Shown: positions 1-10,667 of the stretch, piece after piece
Numbering within the stretch: the first letter of the stretch is position 1
Layout: every line of letters begins with the position of its first letter
From: Iris pallida
Taxonomy: Eukaryota; Streptophyta; Magnoliopsida; Asparagales; Iridaceae
Assembly: GCA_029216955.1 (NCBI GenBank)
Contig: JANAVB010044017.1
Location: 1,209,385 to 1,273,384 of the forward strand
Direction of reading: 5' to 3'
DNA length: 64,000 nucleotides
Notes under the pieces: generated by a model
Databases searched by the model: none
Seen by the model: the letters and a program-made list of their open reading frames with translations, nothing else
Told to the model about the DNA's origin: nothing
Program-made: the position numbers and the translations under genes

Positions 1-329
1 ATACCATGATTCTCTATTTATCCATCCATCATGTATTTTAGTATTATTTACTATTTTGTAGATTTTGTCAATTATTGGAACTGCTGTTAGAATGTACTCA
101 TTCCATTACTGACTGAAAACTAATATTTTTTAAATAATTGCCTACTACATTACGCTTTGGACCGTTGGGGTAGAAATGGGTATGTTGGAAGGCCAACCTA
201 GAAGACAAGTTAGATAGATTAGTTATTTTATTTTATTTTTTGAGACTTGTAAATTCTTCAAATGTAAATCTTGTAAATGTTGTAATGTGAATGAGCAATA
301 AAGTTATATTTTCTGTGATTTTGAGTATT
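1..329. other. AT-rich flank, no gene seen
   Basis: No coding region, RNA gene or clear repeat is visible. The DNA is AT-rich, and recognisable gag-like coding sequence starts only at about 330. It may be decayed sequence of the older element that follows, but nothing in it proves that. Confidence 0.4.
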
Positions 330-943
330 GTGGCTAGACAACATACTACCGTCGATACCGCGACGGAGGCTGCACTTGCGTACGCACTTGCATCCGAAAA
401 GAGGGTGCGGGTTATGACAGACAGGATGGGCGATCCAAAGTATTGTCACTACCATCGGTTCGTCGGATACCCAACTCGGGACTGTTACGTGCTGAAGAAC
501 TATATTTAATACATGATCAATGTGATTTTCCTCTCTCTCTCGACTATGAGAACAAAACAGTCTCTACGAACATGGTGTCTCTTCAGTTTGGCACCCTGCC
601 ACCGACTGAGGCTCAAGATGGTGTCGTCTCCATTCCAAAGGCGACAATAGAAGTAACCAACCTTCCACTGACTCGTGACAACGTGAGTGGGCTAGTTCCA
701 CTCACTACGTCCTGGGGTGAGATCATGTGGGTTCATCCAGATCTAGCTCCGAACCTGACTCAACCGGTGGTACGCCCTACCACCAAAACCAAAGGCAAAA
801 AGTCCAAGTCTTGCCGAATGGTCACTTCCTCTCCGGAGGAAGCCTTTCCAGTGGTGACACGGTCACAACAGAACACTCAACAGGATGAGATTCCGACAGA
901 GGAGGTGCCTCCCATCACCACTATTACTGTACGAGGGGAGGGT
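330..943 (+). pseudogene. Broken gag/protease linker of an older Tat-type Ty3/gypsy element (left part)
   Basis: The + strand encodes a gag-like stretch with the motif PKYCHYHRFVGYPTRDCYVL (420-500). It is closely similar to PKFCHYHRYVHHATHDCYQL in the giant Tat element on the other strand. After a frameshift near 500-510 it continues with MVSLQFGTLPPTEAQDGV and MWVHPDLAP, again matching the giant element in order. The reading stops exactly at 943, where the 3' LTR of the giant element begins, and resumes at 24813. So this is the left half of an older relative split by the younger insertion. Upstream gag parts are missing or unrecognisable. Confidence 0.8.
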
Positions 944-2374
944 TGTTTGCCATTGATTGTAAAAGAACAGAACAATTATCGGAGGACTGAACTTAGACTC
1001 ACAATACAAACTCGCTCGTACAAAGAAAGCCTAGGGACGAAAACCTAGGTACAGCAGACTAAGTACGATTGTTTATTTTTGATTCTGGGGGGTGACGATA
1101 GAGGCTCGGGAAAGCGACGGCCGCTCTGCCTTACTCCTTGACGATCAGTATGCAGCCTTGGCTCGGGGAAGATCTGCTTGGCGTTGACGAAGAAAGGCTC
1201 TTCTTACTCTCCTCGGGTGGCTCTCCTGGCTTCTCTCTCTCTGTGAGTATCAAGAAGAAAGGGGGGGCTCTCTCTGTGTAGATCTCTCTCTTCTTATTTT
1301 TTTATTCTTTTGTTGCCGACCTCTCTCTCTCTCTCCACTTTTTTTTTTGCATGGGGAGGATGCTGGCTATTTATAGGAGTGGGGTGTGATCATTAGGGTT
1401 TGCTGATGATTATCTGTTTGGAATGTCGGCGCTTCCTTCATTCTATCTGAGCCCTTGATCCTGATCATAATGAATCTCGGCCACTAATGCTGATAGCACC
1501 AAATCTCATGAGCAGTTAATGCTGACTGCTTTAAATCCTCGTGATTGATTATGCCAATATTTGATTGCTCGCCACGTGTCCTATTGGCTTGATGATAAAT
1601 GATATGCCCTGATCTCGGCAATTATGATAATGGTGTCAAATATTCTTGTTGGGATTCGGTTGAATCTTCAATGCCACGTGTTTTAATTGAAGGTCCTGCC
1701 AGGGCCGCATAGGATGGCCAACACTTGAACCGCAGGGAGATACTCTTCATGAGCCGCATGAGTCAATGCCTCATCGAGCCGCAGGGGACGAACTTTCCGT
1801 GAGCCGCATATGAGTAGTCTCTGTGAGCCGCAGGGGATGAACCCTCCATGAGCCGCATATGCATAGTTTCTGTGGGCCGCCTGAGTTAACATGGTATTGA
1901 GCCGCATAGACCGGGCTATGGGTGGACCGCATGTGGCGGATTCCTGTTAATCATATTAGAGTGATTCCTCGATGAGCCGTATGAAGCTGTTCTCTACCCG
2001 AGCCGTATGAGACTTTTGCCACGTGGCAATCTAAGATTTCTGACAGATCGGGTCAGAGATTGTCTTCTTTCCCCGAGGAGTCTGTCATTATGGCAGAGCC
2101 ATTATGACGCTTTATGTCAGAGACGTCGCAGCCGTCGAGTCGTGTCAGAGCATTAAATGAGGCCATTACTCCCGTAGCCAGCTGTGGGAGGATCACACGT
2201 GGCGTCAATTGAGCCGCATGTTCCTGCTGAACCGCATATATCCCCGAACCGCATGAGTCTGAGGGTCTTCTTTCGGGCCGCATGGGGCAACTCCAGTATG
2301 AGCCGCATAGGTTTGCTACCCAAAGCCGCATGGGCTATCTATGCTTTTATTCTAATATTTTCCATGCTTCTACA
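944..2374 (-). repeat. 3' LTR of the Tat element
   Basis: Pairs with 23377-24807 at the same length (1431 bp). On the minus strand it begins TGTAGAAGCATGG and ends GGCAAACA. It contains a TATA-like box on the minus strand (TATAAATA, 1368-1375), CT-rich runs around 1270-1350, and the CCGCAT motif array described separately. It lies directly against the duplication AGGGT at 939-943. Confidence 0.93.
1704..2332. repeat. Array of CCGCAT motifs in the 3' LTR
   Basis: About 18 copies of a short core, usually GAGCCGCATG or GAGCCGCATA with variants GCCGCAGG and GCCGTATG, lie about 17-50 bp apart, often about 25 bp. Examples begin near 1751, 1801, 1850, 1899, 2213, 2247, 2276 and 2323. The spacers differ, so this is not a plain tandem repeat. 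Four more copies lie just outside the LTR (2441-2519). The same array is in the 5' LTR (24130-24770). Its position in the LTR is compatible with a set of protein-binding sites, but the function is unknown. Confidence 0.85.
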
Positions 2375-2390
2375 GGACCCCCTTCAAAGT
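2375..2390 (-). other. Polypurine tract of the Tat element
   Basis: On the minus strand, ACTTTGAAGGGGGTCC lies directly before the TG of the 3' LTR. This is where the plus-strand primer of an LTR retrotransposon is expected. It fixes the orientation of the element as minus. Confidence 0.8.
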
Positions 2391-2701
2391 TTTTAATTTG
2401 TAAAATTGAAACACTTTGAATAAGAAGCATGGCCCCGTTCATGCCGCATAGGATGTTCTGTTTACCTGAGCTTCCTGGCCGCAGTAGCATCTCGGCCGCA
2501 TAGATCCTTCTGGCCGCATAGGCTCTTTGCCACGCGTCCTGACCTCGTGAGCAAATCTTCATTAATTGCTTTCGATTTGATTTAACGCCGTCTTTTGGGG
2601 GAGGATCCCAAGGGTCAGTTTTTGCTTTGACCGAAGCGTTCTCGCCTTTATTTTTGGAGGCGACGCATAATCCGAGGCGTCTTTCTACTTCATGGATCGC
2701 C

Positions 2702-2709
2702 TATAAATA
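2702..2709 (+). promoter_or_regulatory. TATA box of the antisense gene
   Basis: TATAAATA on the + strand lies 98 bp before the ATG at 2807. It is outside the LTR and points away from it, so the antisense gene seems to have its own promoter rather than borrowing the LTR promoter, which reads the other way. The stretch 2375-2701 holds no gene. Confidence 0.65.
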
Positions 2710-2806
2710 GGAGTCTTTCAGCTCTTGGGGATTTCTTTATCTCCTTTCTTTACTTGAATTCCCTGTTGTCAGTTTTGCTCTTCGTCGTCCTTCTCATCTA
2801 TCGACC

Positions 2807-5800
2807 ATGGCTCCTAAGAGATCTGCTGCATCGAAGGCCGCGAAGGGCAAGGCAGTTGCTGCGGCGGCGACTGCAGCGACGAATGTGGTCGCTCCTCCGT
2901 CGGCTGCTGTAGGCGTTGTCCATCCTGAAGTTCACCCGCCCATCGCTGGTAAGGGGGTCACTCCGAAAAACTCTAACTGCTGCCATGGCTCTGTTGCATA
3001 CTTTATGCACAAGCCACATGTACGAGATGTATCGATGTGGCCGCATAGGCACTTCGCCCATTATGGCCGCATGAGTTTGTCATATTCGATCAGTGCCGCA
3101 TGTGTGTTTTCGACTTGGGCCACATAAGCGTTGCTCACTTTTGAACCGCATGAACTTGATGGTTTGTAGCCGCAGTGGTTTATATGAGTCGGGCTTAGCC
3201 GTATGAATCTATAAACCCTTCTGAATCTGAGTTGTACGGATTTGGTTAATTCAGAGCCGCATGGGGCTATGACGCGCAGAGCCGCATGGACCTATCTGCT
3301 GATGAGCCGCATGAGGCTGTGGCAACCTTAGCCGCATAGACTTCAGTAATCTTTTCTAATACTTCTGTCTTCTTTGTTTGTCTTCTGACCTTGTTTCTTT
3401 TGCCTGTCTTCAGTGACTCTGCCCGTGAATCCTGCTGGGGAACTTATGGTAGGCTCGCGTCAGTTAGCCTCGGGCGTTCATCGGGATGACTTAGTTCGTC
3501 AAGTGTCCGAACAGCTACTTGTTGATGAACCTTTAGAACGGCTAAATGTCATCAGGGTTCAATCCTTTCAATTCCTTGTTGATATGATAAGCTCTGGGCA
3601 GTCTGACGGGAAGTATCTGAAACCGGTCTTCCTCTTTGGGGACGCGTTGGTTGTAGAAAACTCCCGAGTGTTGGATGTTTCGGAGAGTTGGGATTTTGAC
3701 CTGGATGGGATGCCGATTCACATCCCTATTATGAAGCGTCATTTCCCTTTTGAGTGGTTCAATATGATCGTTCTGGATAGGCAGATGCCGGACACCCTCA
3801 CTCCAACCAGACCGGGGATGTTTGTTGGTAATATCCGTTATAACAGAGCCACTAGGTCAGTGCGCGCAGTCAAAGATCCAGCCAGTCGGTCCGTGATGGG
3901 GTTAGTTCCGGGAACCTTCATCAACACCCCGGGTCCTAATTTTTTATTCTTCCAGGCTGATACCTTCCTGAGTCAGCTAGCTTGCAAAGGGTCCTATCCT
4001 ATTGGTAGGTTGGTCCTGCCGAGCTGGGTACACCCCATTCCTCCGTGGGCTAATCTGTCTTCATGGATCCTACGGAAGTATGAAGAGTTTTTGCGGGGAG
4101 TCAACCTTTATGAAGCTATACGGGGTACCAGCCATGGATTGCCCGTTAATAAGCCACTGTTCATGGCCCTTCTGGAGATATACAATCATCGAACGGGGAC
4201 CTTTTTTACCCCTGTTGGAGAATTAGGGCTCGCTCTTCACGAGATGTATGCTGTCTCCAAGCTCCCCTGGGGGGATGAACCCTTCGAAGTGTATACGCCG
4301 ACGAATGAGGAGCTCGAAAATTTCGATCAGCAATTCCCCGGTTTCGTCACCGTGTATCTAGAATTATTATGCCATCATAGCACCTGTCACCGGACGACTA
4401 TCCAAAAAAATGATAGCTCGGAGGGGGACTCTCCCCATACTAAATCTTGGGTTGCATACCTTTTCAAATTTAGCGCGGCTGGCCGAGTTACTTCCCGAGA
4501 TCGTTTAACTCCTAAAGAAGTGGAGGTCTTGATGTTGACTGCCCGGAGGTCGAGGTCTCACAGTGACAGGTTCGGGAGCCAGATTGACTCCTTTAGCTAC
4601 TTTCGTTATGGCACCCGACGGTTGTCCGAGAAGGCACTCTTGGCCGGATTTTTAATGGTGTGGCTGCGCAATTGCGTGGTCTCAGGAGGGGCAGGCTCTA
4701 TTGAGAGGATCGGTCGCCACTTCATTCTTCCTGCCGTGAAGTTGGCCTTTGGGGTCAGGCTGGCCCTCCTTCCTGCCATGGTGTGTAGTATTCAACATGG
4801 TCTTCGTGCCTTCTCGTCCAAGGTCATTGCTCGTGACGTGGCAATGGATTTTGAACGTGTAGAATTGCCTTACCATTACTTACTGGGATGGCTATTGCTG
4901 CATTATCAATCCTTGATGAAACCCGGGACGGGAGAAGGCGTTACAGGTGATGACGCGTTTCTTTTCAAGTATCACCACCAGCCTTGGGAATGTAGTACCA
5001 TGCCGGCGTGTCGGAGGATACTGGCGAGGGTGGATGGGTACAATTTCTTCGTATCCGTTCCTCATTTCACTGATCAAGAGGTGAGGAGTGTTCATGTTGA
5101 TGGGGTCGGACCTCCTCATTTCTTGCCTGAAAAGATGCGTTTTTGGCTGCGCAACATTCGCCCGGCGCATCTTGTTTACCGGAATCGCACCACTGTGTTT
5201 TTGGAGCCCTACTTGCCTAGTAGGTTTGCCCGTCAATTTGGGTATAGTCAGCTGTTCCTCGGGCGCCCCAGTTCTCACCTGGGATTTGAAGGCAGCATTC
5301 TTGACGGTATCAGAGCATGGAGCTACTACGACACCTATCATACTCGGACTAGCTTCTTGGTCCCTGCCGTAAATGTGACGGATGAAATCCTACATATGGC
5401 AGCCCTGTATCATGTCACGGCGAATCCTTCTTCCCTCGATTTTGACTTGAGGACTAGCTTCATTGTGGGCACTCGCCTAGCGGAGAAGGCTATGACGTCG
5501 AGAGCAAAGAAGAAAAGGGCGAATAGGGTTCCCTCGCCCGATTCCGAATCCTTTGACACAATTGAGGAAAATAATGACCGGGACAGCGAAGACTCCTTTT
5601 CTTCGGGTGATGGGATAATGGCGGGTCAGCCTCCAGTTATGGCGGCTGAGATGGCGATGGAACAACCGTCGGCCGTATTTGACGAAGCAGTGGACCCGTT
5701 ACCGTCTACGTCGGAGGAGGTACGGGTAGATCTATCGCCCGCCATGCCTGGTCCTTCGCGTAAGCGAGGCAGGCATGAGCCTACCGGCGGAGAAGTAACT

Positions 5801-7458
5801 TTTTCTGTAAAGAGAGTGGCTGTCGGTCCCCGTAGGCTGCTTATTACGGAGAAAGGTGAGGGTGTAGACGATGTTCCGGAGGTAAGTCCAAGCCGGAGTT
5901 CTATCTTTATTGTAGTCTTCTTTCCTCTCGGGGACATGACTTGGTCATTTCTTTTTATAGGTGTCTGACGAACCAGGCTCTCCTGGACCATCTGCTGCTT
6001 CAGTAGTTGATCCGGCCCTTGCCGTTTTGATTGGCGACATGTGTGCCGCGGTCCTCTCTGCGGGGGCTCTCTCAGCGGCGACTAAGGACTCCCAAGCTGC
6101 TGAGGCTCCAGTCCGGGGTGACGGGATTTCTGAATTTCAACGAGATAACACCATCCTCGGTGCATCCCCTTCCGAGGATGCAAGGGCAGATGAGTCTTTT
6201 ATTCCTGACTCGGAGGCTGTTGGTGAAGAGGTTGTGATGGCTGTAGGCAAACCTCAGCCTCCACATTCTTCCACTGGTAAGCTGAGCCACATATTGACTA
6301 CCGAGGGGGCTTATTCGCTATATCAACATATCTTTCGGGTCAAGTCGATTCATGGTTGCCTTGGCCCTGCAGGTCCTGACCTTTTACCTCCCGTCGCGGA
6401 TGTTCCCAGGGAGAGTTCGGTTGGCCATTATCCGGACGAAAGGAATGTTTTTTTTTCCTCTCTCTCATGTTGAAGAGCCTCCTGCCGTCTCCGGGCAGAC
6501 GGGGAGGGAGTTGGCAATGGTTTCCGCCTCGTCTTCCGCTGTTGACACGGCTCCGGAAGTCGACTTCTCGACCTTGTCGAGCATCCAAATCCTGCGGGCT
6601 GCTGAAGAGGAGTTGGCCGCTGTTCAAGCGTCTTTCCGTGCGGAGTTGGTTTCTCTGGTGGCAGGAGCGGCAGACTCCGTCGCGTCTTCTTCCGTGCTAC
6701 CAGCCACACTACCGCTGACACCGGTTTCCTCGGAGGCTCTGGATGAGGTGACGCAGGATGTGGTTGACAGCTTTTATCGCCACTTAGGGAGGGGTATAAA
6801 CGCTGCCGTGGACCGGGGGGTCCCTTTTTCTCTGTCTCTACGGGGAGCTCGGGGTCAAATTGACACTCTGAAGGGTCTTCCTGGCGGGCTGGGGTTAGCA
6901 GCGTTCCTGGAGCCTAAGCTGACAGAGGCTGACCAGCTTGTGACCCAACTGCTGGCAGTACGGCAGGCTGGTTTGCCTGCCGCGATCGAACGAGAGCGGG
7001 GCTTCCTGGTTGCGGCTCGGGACAGGATCAAGCTCGCTCGAGAAACTGCCGGGCCGGCTGTGCAGGGGGATCTTGACAAGTTTTCCGCCTCCTATGACCG
7101 GCTGGGTCGTCGGAGTCAGGCTTGTAGGGCCCGGGAAGAGTCTGCCTCTCGTGGAATAGCTGACACGAAGGAGCGGATTCTCGCGCTCCAGGAGGAGTTA
7201 GCCTTCTTAGAGTCAGAGCGGGAGGCTGCTCACGCAGAACAGGAGTCGATTGCTCGAGAGGCCGAGCGGATTTCTCGAACTTCTGCCAACCTGGAGCGAT
7301 CTTTTAAGAAGTTCGAGGACAACTGGCCGGCCCACGTTCATCTGGAGGACCCGACGATGTTGAACCAGGAAGCTGAGCGTCGAGCCAAACAGAGGTTTGA
7401 GCGGTCGGTCGCCTTGATAAAGGACCGCCTCACGGTGTTATGTGCCCCGGAACAGTGA
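2807..7458 (+). CDS. Intact antisense gene of the Tat element: plant-mobile-domain-like protein with coiled-coil tail
   Basis: Four exons fit GT-AG rules and keep one frame: 2807-2948, 3414-5881, 5961-6276 and 6476-7458. They sum to 3909 nt, exactly 1302 codons plus stop. Exon 1 gives a short basic, Ala-rich N terminus (MAPKRSAASKAAKGKAVAAA). The large exon 2 resembles the plant mobile (aminotransferase-like) domain of MAIN/MAIL proteins and of transposon-borne relatives: SWILRKYEEFLRGVNLYEAI, then FFTPVGELGLALHEMYAVSK, and later LPSRFARQFGYSQLF. Next come an acidic, low-complexity linker with basic patches (residues about 740-980) and a C-terminal coiled coil rich in Glu, Arg and Ala (exon 4). 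It lies opposite to gag-pol, between pol and the 3' LTR. Antisense ORFs at this place are known in Tat elements, but their role is not. No break is visible, although pol of the same element has five stops. A nuclear or DNA-linked role is inference from the family. Confidence 0.8.
3011..3342. repeat. CCGCAT motif array inside intron 1 of the antisense gene
   Basis: At least ten GCCGCAT-type motifs (for example near 3040, 3064, 3093, 3255, 3280, 3305 and 3330, with variants GCCGCAGT and GCCGTATG) are spaced about 25 bp apart. They fill most of the 465-bp intron (2949-3413). The motif and spacing match those in the LTR, but the spacers between motifs do not. Confidence 0.8.
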
Positions 7459-8781
7459 TCCGCCCTCTGTCTTCTTCTGCCTCTTTTTTTTTTTTTCATA
7501 TGTGTATATTTTTATTTGCATGGGATGTGATCCCCAATGATGTAGCCCTTTGATTTTTGGATAAATGAGCATGTTTCAACTCATCTTTTCTTTCTTGTAT
7601 CGGCGTTCATGGAATCGGACTTGCTGGGGGATTATTTGTGGACCTGTTACCCTAGGCGTACCTTGGTTTTAGGTACGGATAACAAGTTTGATCAGGATGT
7701 CCGGGACAGCCATGACAAAATGGTCATGGATGTTCTCGGTACTGGGGAAAGGAATGCCGTAGAGCAGCCGGGCTCCCGGGGCATGGTAAGATGGTAGATT
7801 TACGCCAAGAAGCTTAGCAAGGTATATTTGTGGACCTGTTACCCTAGGCGTACCTTGGTTTTAGGTACGGATAACAAGTTGGAAGGAAGCCAGTCATATT
7901 TGCTCCGAGGTTACGAGGGCATAGCAAACATGAGGGTTTTACCGTTGAATCTTTCTACTCAGAGGTAATGAGAACATGGTAGGGGGAGACTTTACAGAAG
8001 ACTTTTCTATAATCAATAGTGGTCAACAGAGGACGTTTGTGGTCAACAGAGGACATTTGTGGTCAACAGAGGACATTTGTGGTCAACAGAGGACGTTTGT
8101 GGTCAACAGAGGACATTTATGGTCAACAGAGGACATTTGTGGTCAACAGAGGACATTTGTGGACCTATTATCCTTGTCGCACCCCGGTTGTGGGTACAGA
8201 CAATAGGTTGAAAGGGAACCAACATACTTGCTCAGAGGTAATGTGGACATGGCAAATATGGTGATTTCTTCGACGGAGCCTTCCCACTCAGAGGTAATGA
8301 GGACATGGCAGGAGTGGGCCCAATGAAGAGGGGGTGCATAGAATTACTCAGAGGTAGGAGGACATGGAAGTTCTATGCGAGGGGGCGGTTTGTTTTTGGT
8401 GGAAGTGAAAACGACTCAGAGGTAATGAGGACATGGTCGTTTCGGAGATTAGTGGATCGATTACCCTTTTTGTGCACTGGGAGCACGGGTAGTGGATCAT
8501 GAGGGAGGATCTCTTTCAGAAAGAAAGTTCAGAGGTATGATTATACGTGACTTACTATCTGAGAGAGTGACCGGAATGTAAGTACATAATTTGGATTTTC
8601 TAGAATATTAAGGAAATGAGAGTTCAGTGGCACCAGCGGGTGCATGGCTCGATAATCTGAAATGTTGTAGATGTGGGTTCAGTGGTATCAATGGATACAT
8701 GACTCGATAATTTGGAGAATGGTGGGTGCGAGTTCAGGGGTACTAAGAGGGTACATGACTCGATAATTTGGAGAATGTTGT
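7459..8781. other. Non-coding tandem-repeat region between integrase and the antisense gene
   Basis: No convincing gene. A 55-bp block is duplicated (7634-7688 and 7826-7880, beginning ATTTGTGGACCTGTTACCCT). A 20-bp unit is repeated at 8021-8160. A loose motif CTCAGAGGTAATGAGGACAT recurs near 7959, 8233, 8288 and 8413. A phrase ending CATGACTCGATAATTTGGAG recurs near 8696 and 8755. Tat-clade elements are known for tandem repeats between pol and the 3' LTR that can seed satellite DNA. Confidence 0.75.
8021..8160. repeat. Seven tandem copies of a 20-bp unit
   Basis: The unit GGTCAACAGAGGACATTTGT is repeated seven times head to tail. Single-base variants occur in copies 1, 4 and 5 (GGACGTTTGT or GGACATTTAT). 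Because 20 is not a multiple of 3, short open frames run through it in several phases, but these are not genes. Confidence 0.95.
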
Positions 8782-9178
8782 CTAAACATAGTATTTCTTC
8801 AGAAACTTGCCGTTGACGGGCAACATAAGCAAGTCCCCATTATGCTTGGCGAGGCGGTAGGCGCCGTTGGAGAACACGGTCTCGATGACAAATGGACCTT
8901 CCCATTTTGGCTGGAACTTGTCTGCGGTTTTGTGAGTCATGACCATTGGTCTCCGAACTGCCAGAACGAGATCGCCCACTTGGAATGTTCTGATTTTGAC
9001 CTTCTTGTTGAAGGCTCCTGAGATACGTGCTTGGTATAGCTCGATCCTTTGCTGGGCTAGTAGGCGCTTTTCGTCTAAGGCCTCCAACTCTTGTAATCGA
9101 CGTCGATAGTTATCATCCGTTGTCAATTGATAAGTGAGGGCGACGCGGGGTGAGGGAATCTGAGTTTCAGTGGGAGGA
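8782..9178 (-). pseudogene. Integrase C-terminal end of the Tat element
   Basis: The minus strand encodes the end of an integrase: FQVGDLVLAVRRPMV, then KWEGPFVIETVFSNGAYRLA and FLKKYYV before the stop at 8782. The WEGPF/Y block is typical of the C-terminal part of Ty3/gypsy integrase. It continues the catalytic part at 15115-16216, from which it is separated by the nested element. When the nested element and one copy of CTGCC are ignored, the frames on the two sides still differ by one base near 9172-9178. So the gene carries a small indel besides the insertion. Confidence 0.85.
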
Positions 9179-9183
9179 CTGCC

Positions 9184-10667
9184 TGTCACGCCCCGATTCA
9201 TAGAGTCATTTATTCACATATTTTATCTCTTGGAATCGATCGTCCTCGCTTGGGCGTGATGCCGTACAAGTCTGGTATTGCACTTGTACAAGGCAAAGAT
9301 GGTACATAATCGATTATTCTTCAAATAGGAACACATCGCAGCGGCAGAAGCAGATAAATTGAATTTAATGAGGACAATCTTTCTTATGGAATAGAAGTAC
9401 ATCACTTCTTTATAGCAGCAGAGAAAAAGAGTAACTTGAAGCCACACAGAGATATGTAGAACTTTATTCTCTTTATTGATAATTGAAGAAGTGTACAAGA
9501 CTTGTATTGAAGTACAATGATTACAGCACATCTCACTTTACATTGGAAACTAACTGAACAATGCTATACAGCTTACATTTGATATTTGGATACAATAGAT
9601 TACAACTCGATATACCGACTTCTCGTACCTGCATCAAATACAGGTTATCTGATATACTTACTCTGCCTGCACAAAACATTCATTAGCATGCATCCTGACT
9701 ACATGGTCACTGGTGTTGTTAAACCATATGGACTCTTCTCATTTCATTTCATTTTAAGATAATACGGTCAGCATAGTAGGTGGTGAGCCTCTATGCCACC
9801 CCGTCTTATCCGTGCTCCCATAGCACTCATCATTATTTCCTCCTAGGCCGAATCGGTCCCCAGGGCCCTAGGAACCGTTCGAGGAAATTATTACTCAAAC
9901 CTTGTATACAAGTTGTCCATGACCATGCGAATGCGTGTCCGACTCGATTGTGAACATAATCGCATGGTAAAATATATTAAGGAAAGTAAAGGCAACAGTG
10001 CATCATTAGTCATATTCAATGACTTATTCATTTCATCATTTCTATCATTTCATTTGGTGATCTCAACGATCCCAGCTTTATCATTTCTCATTCATTGCTT
10101 CATTGCAACGTATCTCATATCATTCCTTTCTTAAGAGGAACTTAACATTCATTCATTTCATAGGGACATTTATTCATTCATTCATTTCTTATAAGGGACA
10201 TGCAACATTTCATATTCTTACAACAGTTATACAGATAGTACATGATTCTAGTGTTTTATTCAGTTCATTGGTTCGATAGCATAGCCAGTTCACTTCTTAT
10301 TCTATCATTCATAAGGCATCTCATTAATCAACTGTTTTATCGTTTCAGCAGCATTAAGCATAAGGGGCAATGTTACCAATTCATTCTCAGGCAGCGAATC
10401 ACATTAACAGTTCAATGTGTTATACATTTCAATACTTCATCTATTAAGCATGAAGGAGTAAGGAGGAGGAAGGACAGTTCCACTCACCCAAAATTCAACT
10501 AAGCGTAGCTCCTCCAGCGAGCCACGTTCCAATATCCATTCCGTCTAGCCAGCTAAGAGAGACTGTATCAGTCTCAATTCTTCTCATTCCCAACATAAGT
10601 CACGGTCCAATATTCTGATCCCATCCAATAAGCCAACCAAATGCCTCGTACGGAGCGGGGCATTACA
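9184..10667 (-). repeat. 3' LTR of the nested LARD-like element
   Basis: It is 1484 bp, a near-identical pair of 13631-15114. On the + strand it starts TGTCACGCCCCGATTCATAG and ends GGCATTACA. It contains repeated CATTCATTTCAT-like runs around 10140-10190. No coding content. Confidence 0.93.

Noticed and set aside
1683..2331. Short minus-strand frames with repeated AAH-type peptides in the Tat LTR (also 24116-24764)
   Set aside because: They are produced by the CCGCAT motif array. No start context, no domain, and the two LTR copies differ at sites that change the peptide.
944..2374. The idea that the repeat pair 944/23377 is a simple segmental duplication
   Set aside because: Exact equal length, TG...CA ends, AGGGT duplication, primer site and polypurine tract at the proper inner edges show they are LTRs of one element.
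3542..5991. Minus-strand frames of 62-149 codons opposite the antisense gene
   Set aside because: They are shadows of the large exon on the + strand, with no independent domain or start signal.
8021..8160. Regular short repeats resembling a CRISPR array
   Set aside because: The copies are head to tail with no unique spacers, in a plant retrotransposon.
7976..8264. Two overlapping + frames with repeated NRGHLWSTEDICGQQRTFVV peptides
   Set aside because: They result from the 20-bp tandem repeat, which is open in several phases. They lie in the non-coding 3' region of the Tat element.
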